In this document: piece after piece, positions 26,911-34,702 of the stretch
Position numbering within the stretch: position 1 is the stretch's first letter
Layout: every line of letters begins with the position of its first letter
Assembly (NCBI RefSeq): GCF_034043675.1
Contig: NZ_JAXCLA010000012.1
Coordinates: 124,001 to 188,000 of the forward strand
Reading direction: 5' to 3'
DNA: 64,000 bases
DNA from: KK5 sp034043675
GTDB lineage: Bacteria; Pseudomonadota; Gammaproteobacteria; Burkholderiales; Burkholderiaceae_C
Made by a program: the position numbers and the translations under genes
Notes under the pieces: model-generated
What the model was told of the DNA's origin: nothing
Database searches by the model: none
What the model saw: the letters and a program-made list of their open reading frames with translations, nothing else

Positions 26911-27147
26911 TCAGTTCAGGACGAAGACTGCGCGAACGGCAACGCCCGAAGCTGCCCGCTCGACAGGACGCGCGGCCAGATGAATGTCCCGGCGGTGCGA
27001 CACCACCTGGGCCGGTAAGGAGGCCTTGCCGAGGATCGTGTGGTCGTCGGTGATCTCTTTCTGCACGGTTCCCGCCAGCCACAGCGACGCGCAGACGACG
27101 ACGCCAATGGTGCCGGAGGCAAGCCATTTCAGAATTGCTTCATTCAT
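26911..27147 (-). CDS. Small hypothetical membrane protein
   Basis: A 78-residue frame beginning MNEAILKWLASGTIGVVVCASLWLAGTVQ. That opening is one hydrophobic segment and could be an anchor or signal peptide; the remainder is soluble with no motif I recognise. It converges on argP with nine bases between. No good ribosome site precedes the ATG, so expression is uncertain. Confidence 0.5.
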   Translation of the reverse strand: MNEAILKWLASGTIGVVVCASLWLAGTVQKEITDDHTILGKASLPAQVVSHRRDIHLAARPVERAASGVAVRAVFVLN

Positions 27148-27439
27148 GTGGTCAGGAAAGAGACAGGCGGGGTTTGGTAGGGCAAGGGCACGCAGCATGC
27201 CCAAAGCGATTCGTTTTCGGTACCCACCCGAAGGGGGAAAGGGGTTTCTACCAATATCGTACGTGAGGCGCGTGACTTCTTCGTTTCTTTTTCTTTTGAT
27301 ACGCGCTCTTACCTATCGTGCTTTTTTCCCAACTCCGCTGGTATTTCCACCTACTTCAGTGGGTACGGCGACGTTTCGTTCATGGACACTTGAAGCGTGG
27401 TGGATGGGCCGCCGCAACTCCATTCCTGTGAGGTCTGAT
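27148..27439. other. AT-rich intergenic stretch
   Basis: A 292-base gap without a convincing gene. Its right two-thirds, roughly 27230-27400, is clearly less G+C-rich than the surroundings and contains T-rich tracts (TTCTTCGTTTCTTTTTCTTT, and TGCTTTTTT). It lies upstream of the small gene at 27440 and probably holds its promoter and leader; I could not fix a -35/-10 pair. Confidence 0.5.
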
Positions 27440-27661
27440 ATGCGATTCGCACCAGCAGCATTGCGTTTCTTCCGTCGCTCCTCCGCACAGGTTGTCGAGC
27501 AGGATCCGGCCGAAATGGGCACGGCGTTCGGCATGGAGGCGAGCCTGGAACCCGTTGAGGACTTCCGGCCCAGCGTTGGCGAGTACGGCCTGGAATCGCA
27601 GCAAGTGGCTGCGGCCGCAACGGCGGAATCTCCGCTGGCCTGGTTGAGCCGCCGCAGCTGA
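27440..27661 (+). CDS. Small hypothetical protein (73 aa)
   Basis: The product starts MRFAPAALRFFRRSSAQVVEQD: a short basic amphipathic opening followed by an acidic, Ala/Glu-rich soluble tail. There is no signal peptide or known domain. GAGG lies seven bases before the ATG. The frame is open far upstream, but that part crosses the AT-rich gap and shows no coding character. It converges on the phosphoesterase gene. I do not recognise it. Confidence 0.5.
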   Translation: MRFAPAALRFFRRSSAQVVEQDPAEMGTAFGMEASLEPVEDFRPSVGEYGLESQQVAAAATAESPLAWLSRRS

Positions 27662-27662
27662 T

Positions 27663-28442
27663 TTATTCGCCCGCTGCGAAGACTTCGATCAGCAGCTTCG
27701 GCGCGAATCCCGCCGCCTCTCCTTTTCGCTCATGCCCACGGGCATTGCAGACGACGCGCGTCGCGCCGATGCGGTAGTCGTGCTGGCAGTGCAGATGGCC
27801 ATGCAGCCACAGCCGGGCACCCGGCATCAAGTCGTCATCCGCATTGCAGAAGCTGGCCGTACCGGGCTGTTTGCCGTAGCGCGGATCGGCGCTGCGCAGG
27901 CTCGGCGCGAAATGCGTGATGGCGACGGTGGCGTCCCACTCCGGCCCGCTCTCGTCGTGAGCCAGTTCCTCGGCAAGCCAGGCACGGCAGCGCAGCGCCT
28001 CATCGCGAACGGCCTCCGCGTCGAAGGGCTGGCCGTCGCGCGTTGACGCCATCACTCGCTGGAAATAGCCGGCGGCGCGCATCGCGCGTTCCCGCCCCGC
28101 CGGGCCGAAGACGTCGAAGTCGCTCCAGCGCGTGCTGCCGACGAAGCGAACGCGGCGTCCCTCGGCATCGATGCGGATGCAGGCCGAATCGTCGAGCAGG
28201 ATGAAGCCCAGTTCCTCGGCCAGACGCTGAATGCCGGCCCGTGCTTCGTCGAAGTCGCGCCGGTCGTACTCGTGATTGCCGGGCACGTAGAGCACCGGCA
28301 CGGGCCAGTCGGCAAAGCGGCGCAGGCCTGTCCAGCCGCTGTCGACGTCGCCGGCCAGCACCAGCAGTTCCGCGCCCGGCGCGGGTTCGGGCTGGTAGGC
28401 CTCGGTCTCCAGATGGAGATCCGAGAGCAGCTGCAATCGCAT
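27663..28442 (-). CDS. Metallophosphoesterase (calcineurin-like)
   Basis: A 259-residue protein with all the metal-ligand motifs of the family in order: SDLHLE near the N-terminus, GDVD, PGNHEYD, ITHFAP and LHGHLH. Two metal ions would be bound for hydrolysis of a phosphomonoester or diester; the substrate is unknown. No membrane segment or signal peptide is present. It is followed upstream on the same strand by the SEC-C protein gene after 14 bases, so they may be cotranscribed. Confidence 0.88.
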   Translation of the reverse strand: MRLQLLSDLHLETEAYQPEPAPGAELLVLAGDVDSGWTGLRRFADWPVPVLYVPGNHEYDRRDFDEARAGIQRLAEELGFILLDDSACIRIDAEGRRVRFVGSTRWSDFDVFGPAGRERAMRAAGYFQRVMASTRDGQPFDAEAVRDEALRCRAWLAEELAHDESGPEWDATVAITHFAPSLRSADPRYGKQPGTASFCNADDDLMPGARLWLHGHLHCQHDYRIGATRVVCNARGHERKGEAAGFAPKLLIEVFAAGE

Positions 28443-28456
28443 TGCTCAGTGCTTCG

Positions 28457-29227
28457 TCAGTTGGCGCCGTGGCACTGCTTGTACTTGCGGCCCGAGCCGC
28501 AATGGCAGGGGTCGTTGCGGCCGAGCTTGGGCGCGGCGCGGCGGATCGTCTCGACGGCATAGCGCCGCTGCTCGGTCAGGTCGCAGAGGTCGGCGACGCT
28601 GACGACCATCTCCTCGATCGCATCGTCCAGGTCCTTCAGCGGATGCTCGCGGTCCAGCGTGGCGACGATTTCCTTTTCCTCGTCCGTCTCGGCGGGCAGG
28701 TGGCGATACAGACGCGCCATCGCGGCCATCACGGCCTCGTCGTCCATCTCGGCCAGATCGGGGAAGCACAGGCAGGCATGCTGGAAGCCGGCGACCCAGG
28801 GCATCAGCGTGCGCGAGATCTTGCTCATGCCTGCGTAGGTTTCCTCGGCTGCGGCTTGTTCCGGATCGTCGGTGGGCGCGGCTGCCTGCGGTGCGTCTTC
28901 GTCCTCGTCCAGATCGAGCACGACCGGGTCGAACCAGCCGTCCTCGACGAGCTGCCGGTTCAGTGCCGCATGCCGGCGTTCGACCAGCTCGCGCACCTTC
29001 GCCAGCCAGGCCGGATCGGCGTCCTCGGGCAGCAGGCCGCCGTCGTAGTCGAAGATATTGGGCAGCCACTCGTCGATCTCGATCAGCCGCGGCTGCACCA
29101 GCACGCCGCAGAGGTAGCCGTCCAGCATGGAAGCGTCCAGCGCCTGCAGCGGCTCGGGCGTCGTGGCCAGGAGTTCGTCGAGTTCGGCGAACTCGGCGTC
29201 GGTCAGGTCGGTGTTGCGTGTGCTCAT
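28457..29227 (-). CDS. UPF0149/YecA-family protein with C-terminal SEC-C zinc motif
   Basis: A 256-residue protein. The YecA fold is recognised by TPEPLQALDASMLDGYLCGVLVQP and MPWVAGFQHACLCFPDL. The last 20 residues are a SEC-C motif, with the CxCx8CH zinc pattern in DPCHCGSGRKYKQCHG. SEC-C is the SecA/SecB-type zinc finger, seen in many proteins that touch ribosomes or secretion factors; YecA itself is unassigned. The ATG overlaps the LysR stop as ATGA, so it is translated together with that regulator. It is a paralogue of the protein at 20926-21726. Confidence 0.9.
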   Translation of the reverse strand: MSTRNTDLTDAEFAELDELLATTPEPLQALDASMLDGYLCGVLVQPRLIEIDEWLPNIFDYDGGLLPEDADPAWLAKVRELVERRHAALNRQLVEDGWFDPVVLDLDEDEDAPQAAAPTDDPEQAAAEETYAGMSKISRTLMPWVAGFQHACLCFPDLAEMDDEAVMAAMARLYRHLPAETDEEKEIVATLDREHPLKDLDDAIEEMVVSVADLCDLTEQRRYAVETIRRAAPKLGRNDPCHCGSGRKYKQCHGAN

Positions 29228-30192
29228 CCCGCAATTGTCGCCGCGGACTCGGCCTTGGCGCGACGGGCGGCTTCGATCAACCGTTCGCGCATCCAGCTCT
29301 CCGGGCCGCGGCCTTCGCTGCGTAGGTGCCACAGCATGTCCACCTCGACCGTATGCAGCGGCATCGGCAGCCGCTTCTCGATCAGCCGGCTCCGGTAGCC
29401 GGTGGCTTCGATGAAGGTCGAGGGCAGCACGGTCAGCAGATCGGAGTTCGAGACTACGCGGCCCGCGGTGAAGAACTGGTTGACCGTCAGCATCACGCGG
29501 CGCTTGCGCTGCAGCGCCGTGAGCGCCTCGTCGACGAAGCCATGCGCCCGGCCCGAGAAGCTCACCAGAAGGTGCTGCGCCGCGCAGAAGCGATCCAGGG
29601 TCAGCTCGACGCTGGCCAGCGGGTGATCCTTGCGCATCACGCAGACGTAGCTGCTCTCGTACAGCCGGTGTTGACGGATCCGTGGCGAATTGCCCTGCAT
29701 GCCCTGCATCTGCAAGGCGGCGGTGACGCCCGGGAAGTAGCCCAGCGCGAAGTCGGCGTCGCCCTGTTCCAGCATGTCGCGCGGGTCGCGCGTCGTCAGC
29801 GGCAGCACGTGGACGTTGGCCAGGGCCTGGAGCTCCTCCAGCTGCGCTACCAGCGGCGGCAGGATCAACGCGGCAGTGGCGTCGGCCATCGCGATGCGGA
29901 AGGTGTGCTCCTGCTCGGTCGCTTCGTAGGTGCCGGGATCGAACAGGGCTTCCAGCCGGGCCAGGATCGTGCGCACCTCGGGCCACAGCGTCTCGGCGTG
30001 AGGCGTGGGCTTCATGCCGAAAGCCTGGCGGACGAACAGTTCCTCGCCGAGCGACTCGCGCAGCCGCTTCAGCGCATGGCTGACCGCGGGCTGCGTCATC
30101 GCCAGGCGCTCCGCAGTGCGGGTCAGATTGCGCTCGGCCATCAGCGCGTCGAACACCTTCAGCAGGTTCAGGTCGAGGTGGCGGAATTTCAT
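29224..30192 (-). CDS. LysR-family transcriptional regulator (NodD/LinR-like group)
   Basis: A 322-residue regulator. The start MKFRHLDLNLLKVFDALMAERNLTRTAERL is typical of the NodD/NahR/LinR branch of LysR proteins, which often control catabolic genes. The recognition helix follows (MTQPAVSHALKRL) and the effector domain is complete. Its target is not obvious: the divergent gene is a 78-residue small protein, and downstream it is coupled to the SEC-C protein. Confidence 0.9.
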   Translation of the reverse strand: MKFRHLDLNLLKVFDALMAERNLTRTAERLAMTQPAVSHALKRLRESLGEELFVRQAFGMKPTPHAETLWPEVRTILARLEALFDPGTYEATEQEHTFRIAMADATAALILPPLVAQLEELQALANVHVLPLTTRDPRDMLEQGDADFALGYFPGVTAALQMQGMQGNSPRIRQHRLYESSYVCVMRKDHPLASVELTLDRFCAAQHLLVSFSGRAHGFVDEALTALQRKRRVMLTVNQFFTAGRVVSNSDLLTVLPSTFIEATGYRSRLIEKRLPMPLHTVEVDMLWHLRSEGRGPESWMRERLIEAARRAKAESAATIAG

Positions 30193-30239
30193 GGCGTGAG
30201 CTCCCGTGACATGCGCACTGTTTATATGACTAATTCAAA

Positions 30240-30280
30240 CAATTCATTTTTAACATGTCTAGGGTTTACCCCATAATTCG
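30240..30280 (+). promoter_or_regulatory. Promoter with palindrome upstream of the 78-aa gene
   Basis: A CATAAT -10 box lies at 30272-30277 and a weak TTTAAC -35 box 17 bases before it. The palindrome GGGTTTACCC (30262-30271) abuts the -10 box, so a protein bound there would touch the polymerase. The surrounding 130 bases are AT-rich compared with the genome. Confidence 0.5.
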
Positions 30281-30324
30281 TTCTGTCGGTTCTACAGAGC
30301 CACTAACCAACCAAGGAAACAGCC

Positions 30325-30561
30325 ATGAGCGTTGCTACGCAAACCTTTGGTCTGCCGCTGAGCCGCGGCGGTAACCAAGCCACTTCTTTCTTCGTCATCG
30401 GTGCCCGCGTGTGGCGCCGTGTGATCCTGTCGGTCCAGGCCAAGATGGCCGCCGCCGCCGAAGCCCGCGCCGAGCGCGAACTGCTGGCCCTGGCCGCACA
30501 GTACGAAAAGACGATGCCTTCGTTTGCCGCCGAACTGCGCGCCGCCAACACCCGTCGCTGA
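30325..30561 (+). CDS. Small basic hypothetical protein (78 aa)
   Basis: The product begins MSVATQTFGLPLSRGG and contains FFVIGARVWRRVILSVQAKM, then a long Ala/Glu/Arg-rich amphipathic helix. It resembles the helical small proteins near the DUF1127 type but I cannot assign it. AAGGAA lies eight bases before the ATG, there is a recognisable promoter, and a strong terminator follows, so this is a well-formed single-gene unit. It is divergent from the LysR gene. Confidence 0.75.
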   Translation: MSVATQTFGLPLSRGGNQATSFFVIGARVWRRVILSVQAKMAAAAEARAERELLALAAQYEKTMPSFAAELRAANTRR

Positions 30562-30578
30562 TCTTCGCGCAGGAAACA

Positions 30579-30607
30579 AAAAAGCCCGCTGCTTCAGCGG
30601 GCTTTTT
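30579..30607. terminator. Bidirectional intrinsic terminator
   Basis: A perfect 13-base stem (AAAAAGCCCGCTG with CAGCGGGCTTTTT) and a three-base loop. T-runs on both strands let it end the 78-aa gene on the plus strand and pckG on the minus strand. Confidence 0.92.
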
Positions 30608-30624
30608 GCATTCCAGTCCGGCCT

Positions 30625-32493
30625 TTACAGCGCGGCCAGCCGGTTCTCGATCTTCGCCTTCGTCAGGGGCAGCGCCTCGGGCAGCTTGTTCGAGAGCTGG
30701 GTGAACAGCTCGGCGTGCAGGCCCAGCTCGGTCAGCCAGGCGGCCTTGTCTATGCCGGTGACCTGGGCGTACTGCTCGCGGCTGAAGGCGAGGCCGTCCC
30801 AGTTGATGTCGGCGTAGTTCGGCGTGACGCCGAACACGTTTTCCTCGCCCTGGCCCGTGCCTTCGATGCGGTCCAGCATCCACTTCAGCACGCGCATGTT
30901 CTCGCCGTAGCCGGGCCAGACGAACTTGCCGTCCGAGCCCTTGCGGAACCAGTTGACGCAGAAGATCTTCGGCAGCGTGCCGCCGGCGGCTTCGAGCTTT
31001 TCGCCGACCTTGAGCCAGTGCTGGAAGTAGTCAGCCATGTTGTAGCCGGTGAAGGGCAACATCGCGAACGGGTCGCGGCGCACGACGCCCTGCGCACCGC
31101 CGGCCGCGGCCGTGGTTTCCGAGCCCATCGTCGCGGCCATGTAGACGCCTTCGACCCAGTCGCGCGCCTCGGTCACCAGCGGAACGGTGGTCGAGCGGCG
31201 GCCGCCGAAAATGAAGGCGTCGATCGGCACGCCGGCCGGGTTGTCCCAGTCGGCGTCCAGCGCCGGGTTGTTGATGGCCGACACGGTGAAGCGGGCGTTC
31301 GGGTGCGCAGCCTTGGCGCCGGTCTCCTTGGCGATGGCCGGCGTCCAGTCCTTGCCTTGCCAGTCGATCAGGTGGGCCGGCGGCGTGTCGGTCATGCCTT
31401 CCCACCAGACGTCGCCCTCGTCGGTCAGCGCGACATTGGTGAAGATCACGTCGCGGCCGAGGCTGGCCATGCAATTGGCGTTGGTGAGCGCATTGGTGCC
31501 CGGCGCGACGCCGAAGTAGCCGGCCTCGGGGTTGATCGCGTGCAGCCGGCCGTCGGCGGCGGGCTTGATCCAGGCGATGTCGTCGCCGATCGTCGTCACC
31601 TTCCAGCCTTCGAACACCTTCGGCGCGATCAGCATCGCGAAGTTGGTCTTGCCGCAGGCGCTGGGGAAGGCGGCGGCGACGTGGAACTTCTTGCCGTCCG
31701 GCTTGGTGACGCCGAGGATCAGCATGTGCTCGGCCAGCCAGCCTTCCTCGCGGCCCATCGTCGAGGCGATGCGCAGCGCGAAGCACTTCTTGCCCAGCAG
31801 CGCGTTGCCGCCGTAGCCGGAGCCGTAGGACCAGATCTCACGCGTCTCCGGGTAGTGGACGATGTACTTGGTCTTGTTGCAGGGCCACTTCACGTCGGCC
31901 TGGCCCGGCTCCAGCGGCGCGCCGACCGTGTGCACGCAGGGCACGAAGTCGCCGTCCTCGCCCAGCACGTCGAGCACCGCGCGGCCCATGCGGGTCATGA
32001 TGCGCATGTTCACGGCCACGTAGGGGCTGTCGGAGAGCTCCACGCCGATGTGCGCGATCGGCGAGCCCAGCGGGCCCATGCTGAACGGCACCACGTACAG
32101 CGTGCGGCCGCGCATCGCGCCGCGGAACAGCGCGTCGTTTCCGGTCTGCAGCAGCTCGCGCATCTCGGCGGGCGCCTTCCAGTTGTTCGTCGGGCCGGCG
32201 TCTTCCTGGCGCGCCGAGCAGATGAAGGTGCGGTCTTCCACGCGGGCGACGTCGCTCGGGTCGGAGCAGGCGAGGTAGCTGTTCGGACGCAAGTCGGGGT
32301 TGAGCTTCTTGAACGTGCCGCCGTCCACCAGTTGCTGGCAGAGCCGGTCGTACTCGGCGGCGCTGCCGTCGCACCAGTAGACGTCGCGGGCCTCGGTCAG
32401 CGCGGCGACCTCGGCGACCCAGGCGATCAGCCGTGCGTGTTTCAGGTGTGCGGGTACGTTCAGCCGCAGCCCTTCCATCGTGGGCAGGTTCAT
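30625..32493 (-). CDS. pckG: Phosphoenolpyruvate carboxykinase (GTP)
   Basis: A 622-residue cytoplasmic enzyme that converts oxaloacetate and GTP to phosphoenolpyruvate and CO2, the entry step of gluconeogenesis. The GTP-type phosphate loop FPSACGKTNFAML contains the reactive Cys280. Other marks are GDDIAWI (metal binding), NPEAGYFGVAPGTN and FGGRRSTTVPLV. Length is normal for the GTP class. AAAGGAAA precedes the ATG by seven bases. The leader contains several inverted repeats, which suggests regulated expression. Confidence 0.97.
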   Translation of the reverse strand: MNLPTMEGLRLNVPAHLKHARLIAWVAEVAALTEARDVYWCDGSAAEYDRLCQQLVDGGTFKKLNPDLRPNSYLACSDPSDVARVEDRTFICSARQEDAGPTNNWKAPAEMRELLQTGNDALFRGAMRGRTLYVVPFSMGPLGSPIAHIGVELSDSPYVAVNMRIMTRMGRAVLDVLGEDGDFVPCVHTVGAPLEPGQADVKWPCNKTKYIVHYPETREIWSYGSGYGGNALLGKKCFALRIASTMGREEGWLAEHMLILGVTKPDGKKFHVAAAFPSACGKTNFAMLIAPKVFEGWKVTTIGDDIAWIKPAADGRLHAINPEAGYFGVAPGTNALTNANCMASLGRDVIFTNVALTDEGDVWWEGMTDTPPAHLIDWQGKDWTPAIAKETGAKAAHPNARFTVSAINNPALDADWDNPAGVPIDAFIFGGRRSTTVPLVTEARDWVEGVYMAATMGSETTAAAGGAQGVVRRDPFAMLPFTGYNMADYFQHWLKVGEKLEAAGGTLPKIFCVNWFRKGSDGKFVWPGYGENMRVLKWMLDRIEGTGQGEENVFGVTPNYADINWDGLAFSREQYAQVTGIDKAAWLTELGLHAELFTQLSNKLPEALPLTKAKIENRLAAL

Positions 32494-32506
32494 GGTGAGT
32501 TTCCTT

Positions 32507-32630
32507 TGATTACATGAAAGCGAGATTGGGTCAGCCTCGCAGAAAGCGGGGCTGACCCAATGACACGGGTCGGGATCGGCATTCTGCTTTGAATGTAATC
32601 ACGCTGTAACCTCCGCGAATGGCGGGGTTA
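32507..32630 (-). promoter_or_regulatory. Palindrome-rich leader of pckG
   Basis: Three nested elements lie just upstream of pckG. Outer: TGATTACAT (32507-32515) and ATGTAATCA (32593-32601), a perfect nine-base inverted pair. Inside it: a 16-base stem with a five-base AGAAA loop (32525-32540 with 32546-32561), fully paired except for one G-U/mismatch. Outside, to the right: TAACC...GGTTA (32607-32630) with a single bulged T. No T-run follows the long hairpin, so it is not a simple terminator. Operators for a carbon-source regulator, or an RNA switch, would fit. Confidence 0.5.
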
Positions 32631-32768
32631 TGCAAAACGGGAATGGATTCATGCGTGGGTGCGCCGGGCCGTAGGACGACTACTACGGTTCCCCGCGGCA
32701 CCGTCCGCTATTCGCCCGATCGCCGGCCGCCCACACTGCTTTTCATCGGAGTCATTGGAGATACCGAG

Positions 32769-33581
32769 ATGAAAAAGACCTCTTTGCTTTTGAGCGGTGC
32801 GCTGGCCGCCGCAGGCCTGATGGCCGCCAGTAACGCGATGGCCGACATCACTTTCTATGCCGGCGAGAACTTCAACGGACCGTCCTTCACGACCGAGCGC
32901 CAAGTGCGCGACATGGAACGCTACGGCTTCAATGACCGCGCCTCGTCGCTGACCGTGGGGCAGGACCGCTGGGAAGTCTGCGAAAACGCCGGCTTCCAGG
33001 GCCGTTGCGTGATCGTGCGCCCCGGCAACTACCCGTCGCTGCGTGCGATCGGCCTGAACGACCGCATCTCGTCGGTGCGCATGATCGAGCGCGATGCGAG
33101 CGATCCGCCGCCCCCGCCGCCGTCCGTTTCCTACTACGACGCCCGCCCGCGCCATGGCGAGCGCCTCTTTGAAGCGGACGTCGTGGCCGTCCACGCCGTG
33201 GTCGGCCCGCCCGAGCGGCGCTGCTGGGTCGAGCGTGAACGCGTGTCCGAAGACAACGGCAACCGTGCCGGCGGCGCGATCGCCGGTGCGCTGATCGGCG
33301 GCATCCTGGGCCACCAGATCGGTGGTGGATCGGGCCGCGACCTGGCGACGGCCGGCGGTGCCGTGGCCGGCGCGGTGGTCGGCTCCAACGTGGCCGGCAA
33401 CAACGACCGCGTCGTGAGCCAGAACGTCGAGCGTTGCCGCACGACACCCGCTTCGACACGCCCCGACTACTGGGACGTGACCTACAGCTTCCGCGGCATC
33501 GAGCACCGCGTGCAGATGACGGAGCCGCCGGGCGCGACGGTCACGGTGAATCGTGACGGCGAACCGCGCCTCAACGGCTGA
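32769..33581 (+). CDS. Secreted beta/gamma-crystallin and glycine-zipper protein
   Basis: A 270-residue exported protein. The signal peptide ends near ASNAMA. Residues 25-105 form a beta/gamma-crystallin domain (FYAGENFNGPSF; CENAGFQGRCVIVRPGNYPSL) with two calcium motifs of the type (N/D)(N/D)xx(S/T)S, NDRASS at 55-60 and NDRISS at 97-102. After a polyproline linker, residues about 175-215 are a glycine-zipper 2TM segment (GGAIAGALIGGILGHQIGGG), as in outer-membrane 17-kDa antigens. It has no lipobox. A calcium-stabilised envelope stress protein is plausible; the function is not known. GGAG precedes the start. Confidence 0.85.
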   Translation: MKKTSLLLSGALAAAGLMAASNAMADITFYAGENFNGPSFTTERQVRDMERYGFNDRASSLTVGQDRWEVCENAGFQGRCVIVRPGNYPSLRAIGLNDRISSVRMIERDASDPPPPPPSVSYYDARPRHGERLFEADVVAVHAVVGPPERRCWVERERVSEDNGNRAGGAIAGALIGGILGHQIGGGSGRDLATAGGAVAGAVVGSNVAGNNDRVVSQNVERCRTTPASTRPDYWDVTYSFRGIEHRVQMTEPPGATVTVNRDGEPRLNG

Positions 33582-33625
33582 TCCCGCCAACAGGCAAATA
33601 CTCCACCAACCCAGAGGTAAGCATC

Positions 33626-34180
33626 ATGAAACAAACGCAACTCAATCTCCGCGCTAGCCTGTTCACTGCCGCCCTGTTGGCCCTGCCGATCGGCCAGGCG
33701 CTGGCCATGGATCACAGCGAGTACGCCGCCGGCAAGTCGCGCATCGAGGACGCCTACAAGGCCGACAAGGCGGGCTGCAAGTCGCTCAGCGGCAACGGCA
33801 AGGACGTCTGCATGGAAGAGGCCAAGGCCAAGGAGAAAGTCGCCAAGGCCGAGCTGGAGCACGACTACACGGGCAAGGAGTCCGATTGGGTCAAGGTCCT
33901 GAAGACCCGTGCCGAGACCACCTATGACGTCGCCAAGGAGCGCTGCGACGACCAGGCCGGCAACAACAAGGACGTCTGCGTCAAGGAAGCCAAGGCCGCC
34001 AAGGAAAGCGCGCTGGCCGATGCCAAGGCCAGCAAGAAGATCCATGACGCGCGGGCCGATGCCGCCGACCAGAAGCGCGACGCGGATTACAAGGTAGCAA
34101 CCGAGAAGTGCGATGCTCTGGCGGGCGATGCCAAGAGCAGCTGCATTGCCCAGGCCAAGGCGAACTTCGGCAAGAGCTGA
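33626..34180 (+). CDS. Exported helical protein with three C-x10-C repeats
   Basis: A 184-residue protein with a signal peptide ending at QALA. The mature part is Lys/Ala/Asp/Glu-rich and helical, probably coiled coil. Three repeats about 55 residues apart each contain a C-x10-C loop: Cys51/62 (CKSLSGNGKDVC), Cys107/118 (CDDQAGNNKDVC) and Cys162/173 (CDALAGDAKSSC). The paired cysteines would form disulfides in the periplasm. I do not recognise a named family. AGAGG lies seven bases before the ATG. It follows the crystallin-like gene after 44 bases. Confidence 0.8.
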   Translation: MKQTQLNLRASLFTAALLALPIGQALAMDHSEYAAGKSRIEDAYKADKAGCKSLSGNGKDVCMEEAKAKEKVAKAELEHDYTGKESDWVKVLKTRAETTYDVAKERCDDQAGNNKDVCVKEAKAAKESALADAKASKKIHDARADAADQKRDADYKVATEKCDALAGDAKSSCIAQAKANFGKS

Positions 34181-34230
34181 GTCAGTAAGCCCCGCCCACT
34201 AGCTGTAAATCAGACGGAAGGAATTTCCAC

Positions 34231-34593
34231 ATGAGCAAGACCACCACGAAAAAGATGATCGCGAGCGCGCTCGCTGCCGTACTGACGCTGGGCGCTGCCG
34301 GCGGTGCCTTCGCGCAGCGCCATGACCGCGACGATCATCACGACCACGATCGCGACAACCACGAGTACTCGCACCGCGCCGACATGCGCCGCGGCGCCGG
34401 CCCCAACCACGACATCTGGGTCGGCCGCAGGGTGCCGACCGAGTACCGCCAGCGCTCCTACGTCGTCGACGACTGGCGCGGCCACCACCTGCGCCAGCCG
34501 CCGCGCGGCTACCACTGGGTGCAGAGCGGCTCCGACTACCTGCTGGTCGCCGTTGCTACGGGCCTGATCGCCTCTGCGATTCTTAACAACTAA
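34231..34593 (+). CDS. RcnB-family periplasmic protein
   Basis: A 120-residue exported protein: signal peptide ending AGGAFAQ, then a His/Asp/Arg-rich stretch (RHDRDDHHDHDRDNHEYSHR) and the RcnB domain (GRRVPTEYRQRSYVVDDWRGHHLRQPPRGYHWVQSGSDYLLVAVATGLI). RcnB in E. coli takes part in nickel/cobalt homeostasis. The His-rich segment could bind metal. No rcnA efflux gene is adjacent, so a metal role here is inferred from the family only. A terminator follows. Confidence 0.85.
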   Translation: MSKTTTKKMIASALAAVLTLGAAGGAFAQRHDRDDHHDHDRDNHEYSHRADMRRGAGPNHDIWVGRRVPTEYRQRSYVVDDWRGHHLRQPPRGYHWVQSGSDYLLVAVATGLIASAILNN

Positions 34594-34610
34594 GACAAGC
34601 ACGCGCAACG

Positions 34611-34670
34611 CAAGGCATGCCGATTGCCTTGCAGCGGGGCCCCGAGTCATCTCCGGGCCCCTTTTCTTTT
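34611..34670 (+). terminator. Intrinsic terminator after the RcnB-like gene
   Basis: A first hairpin CAAGGCA/TGCCTTG (34611-34631) is followed by a G+C-rich stem GGGGCCC/GGGCCCC (34636-34642 with 34655-34661) and TTTTCTTTT. The second hairpin has the classical terminator form. Confidence 0.85.
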
Positions 34671-34702
34671 GCCCAACGTTTCTTGCCCAACGCGAGGTGC
34701 CC

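Noticed and set aside
26984..27439. Upstream extension of the 73-aa ORF to 225 codons
   Set aside because: It overlaps the opposite small gene, crosses the AT-rich gap and shows no coding composition; a ribosome site supports the ATG at 27440.
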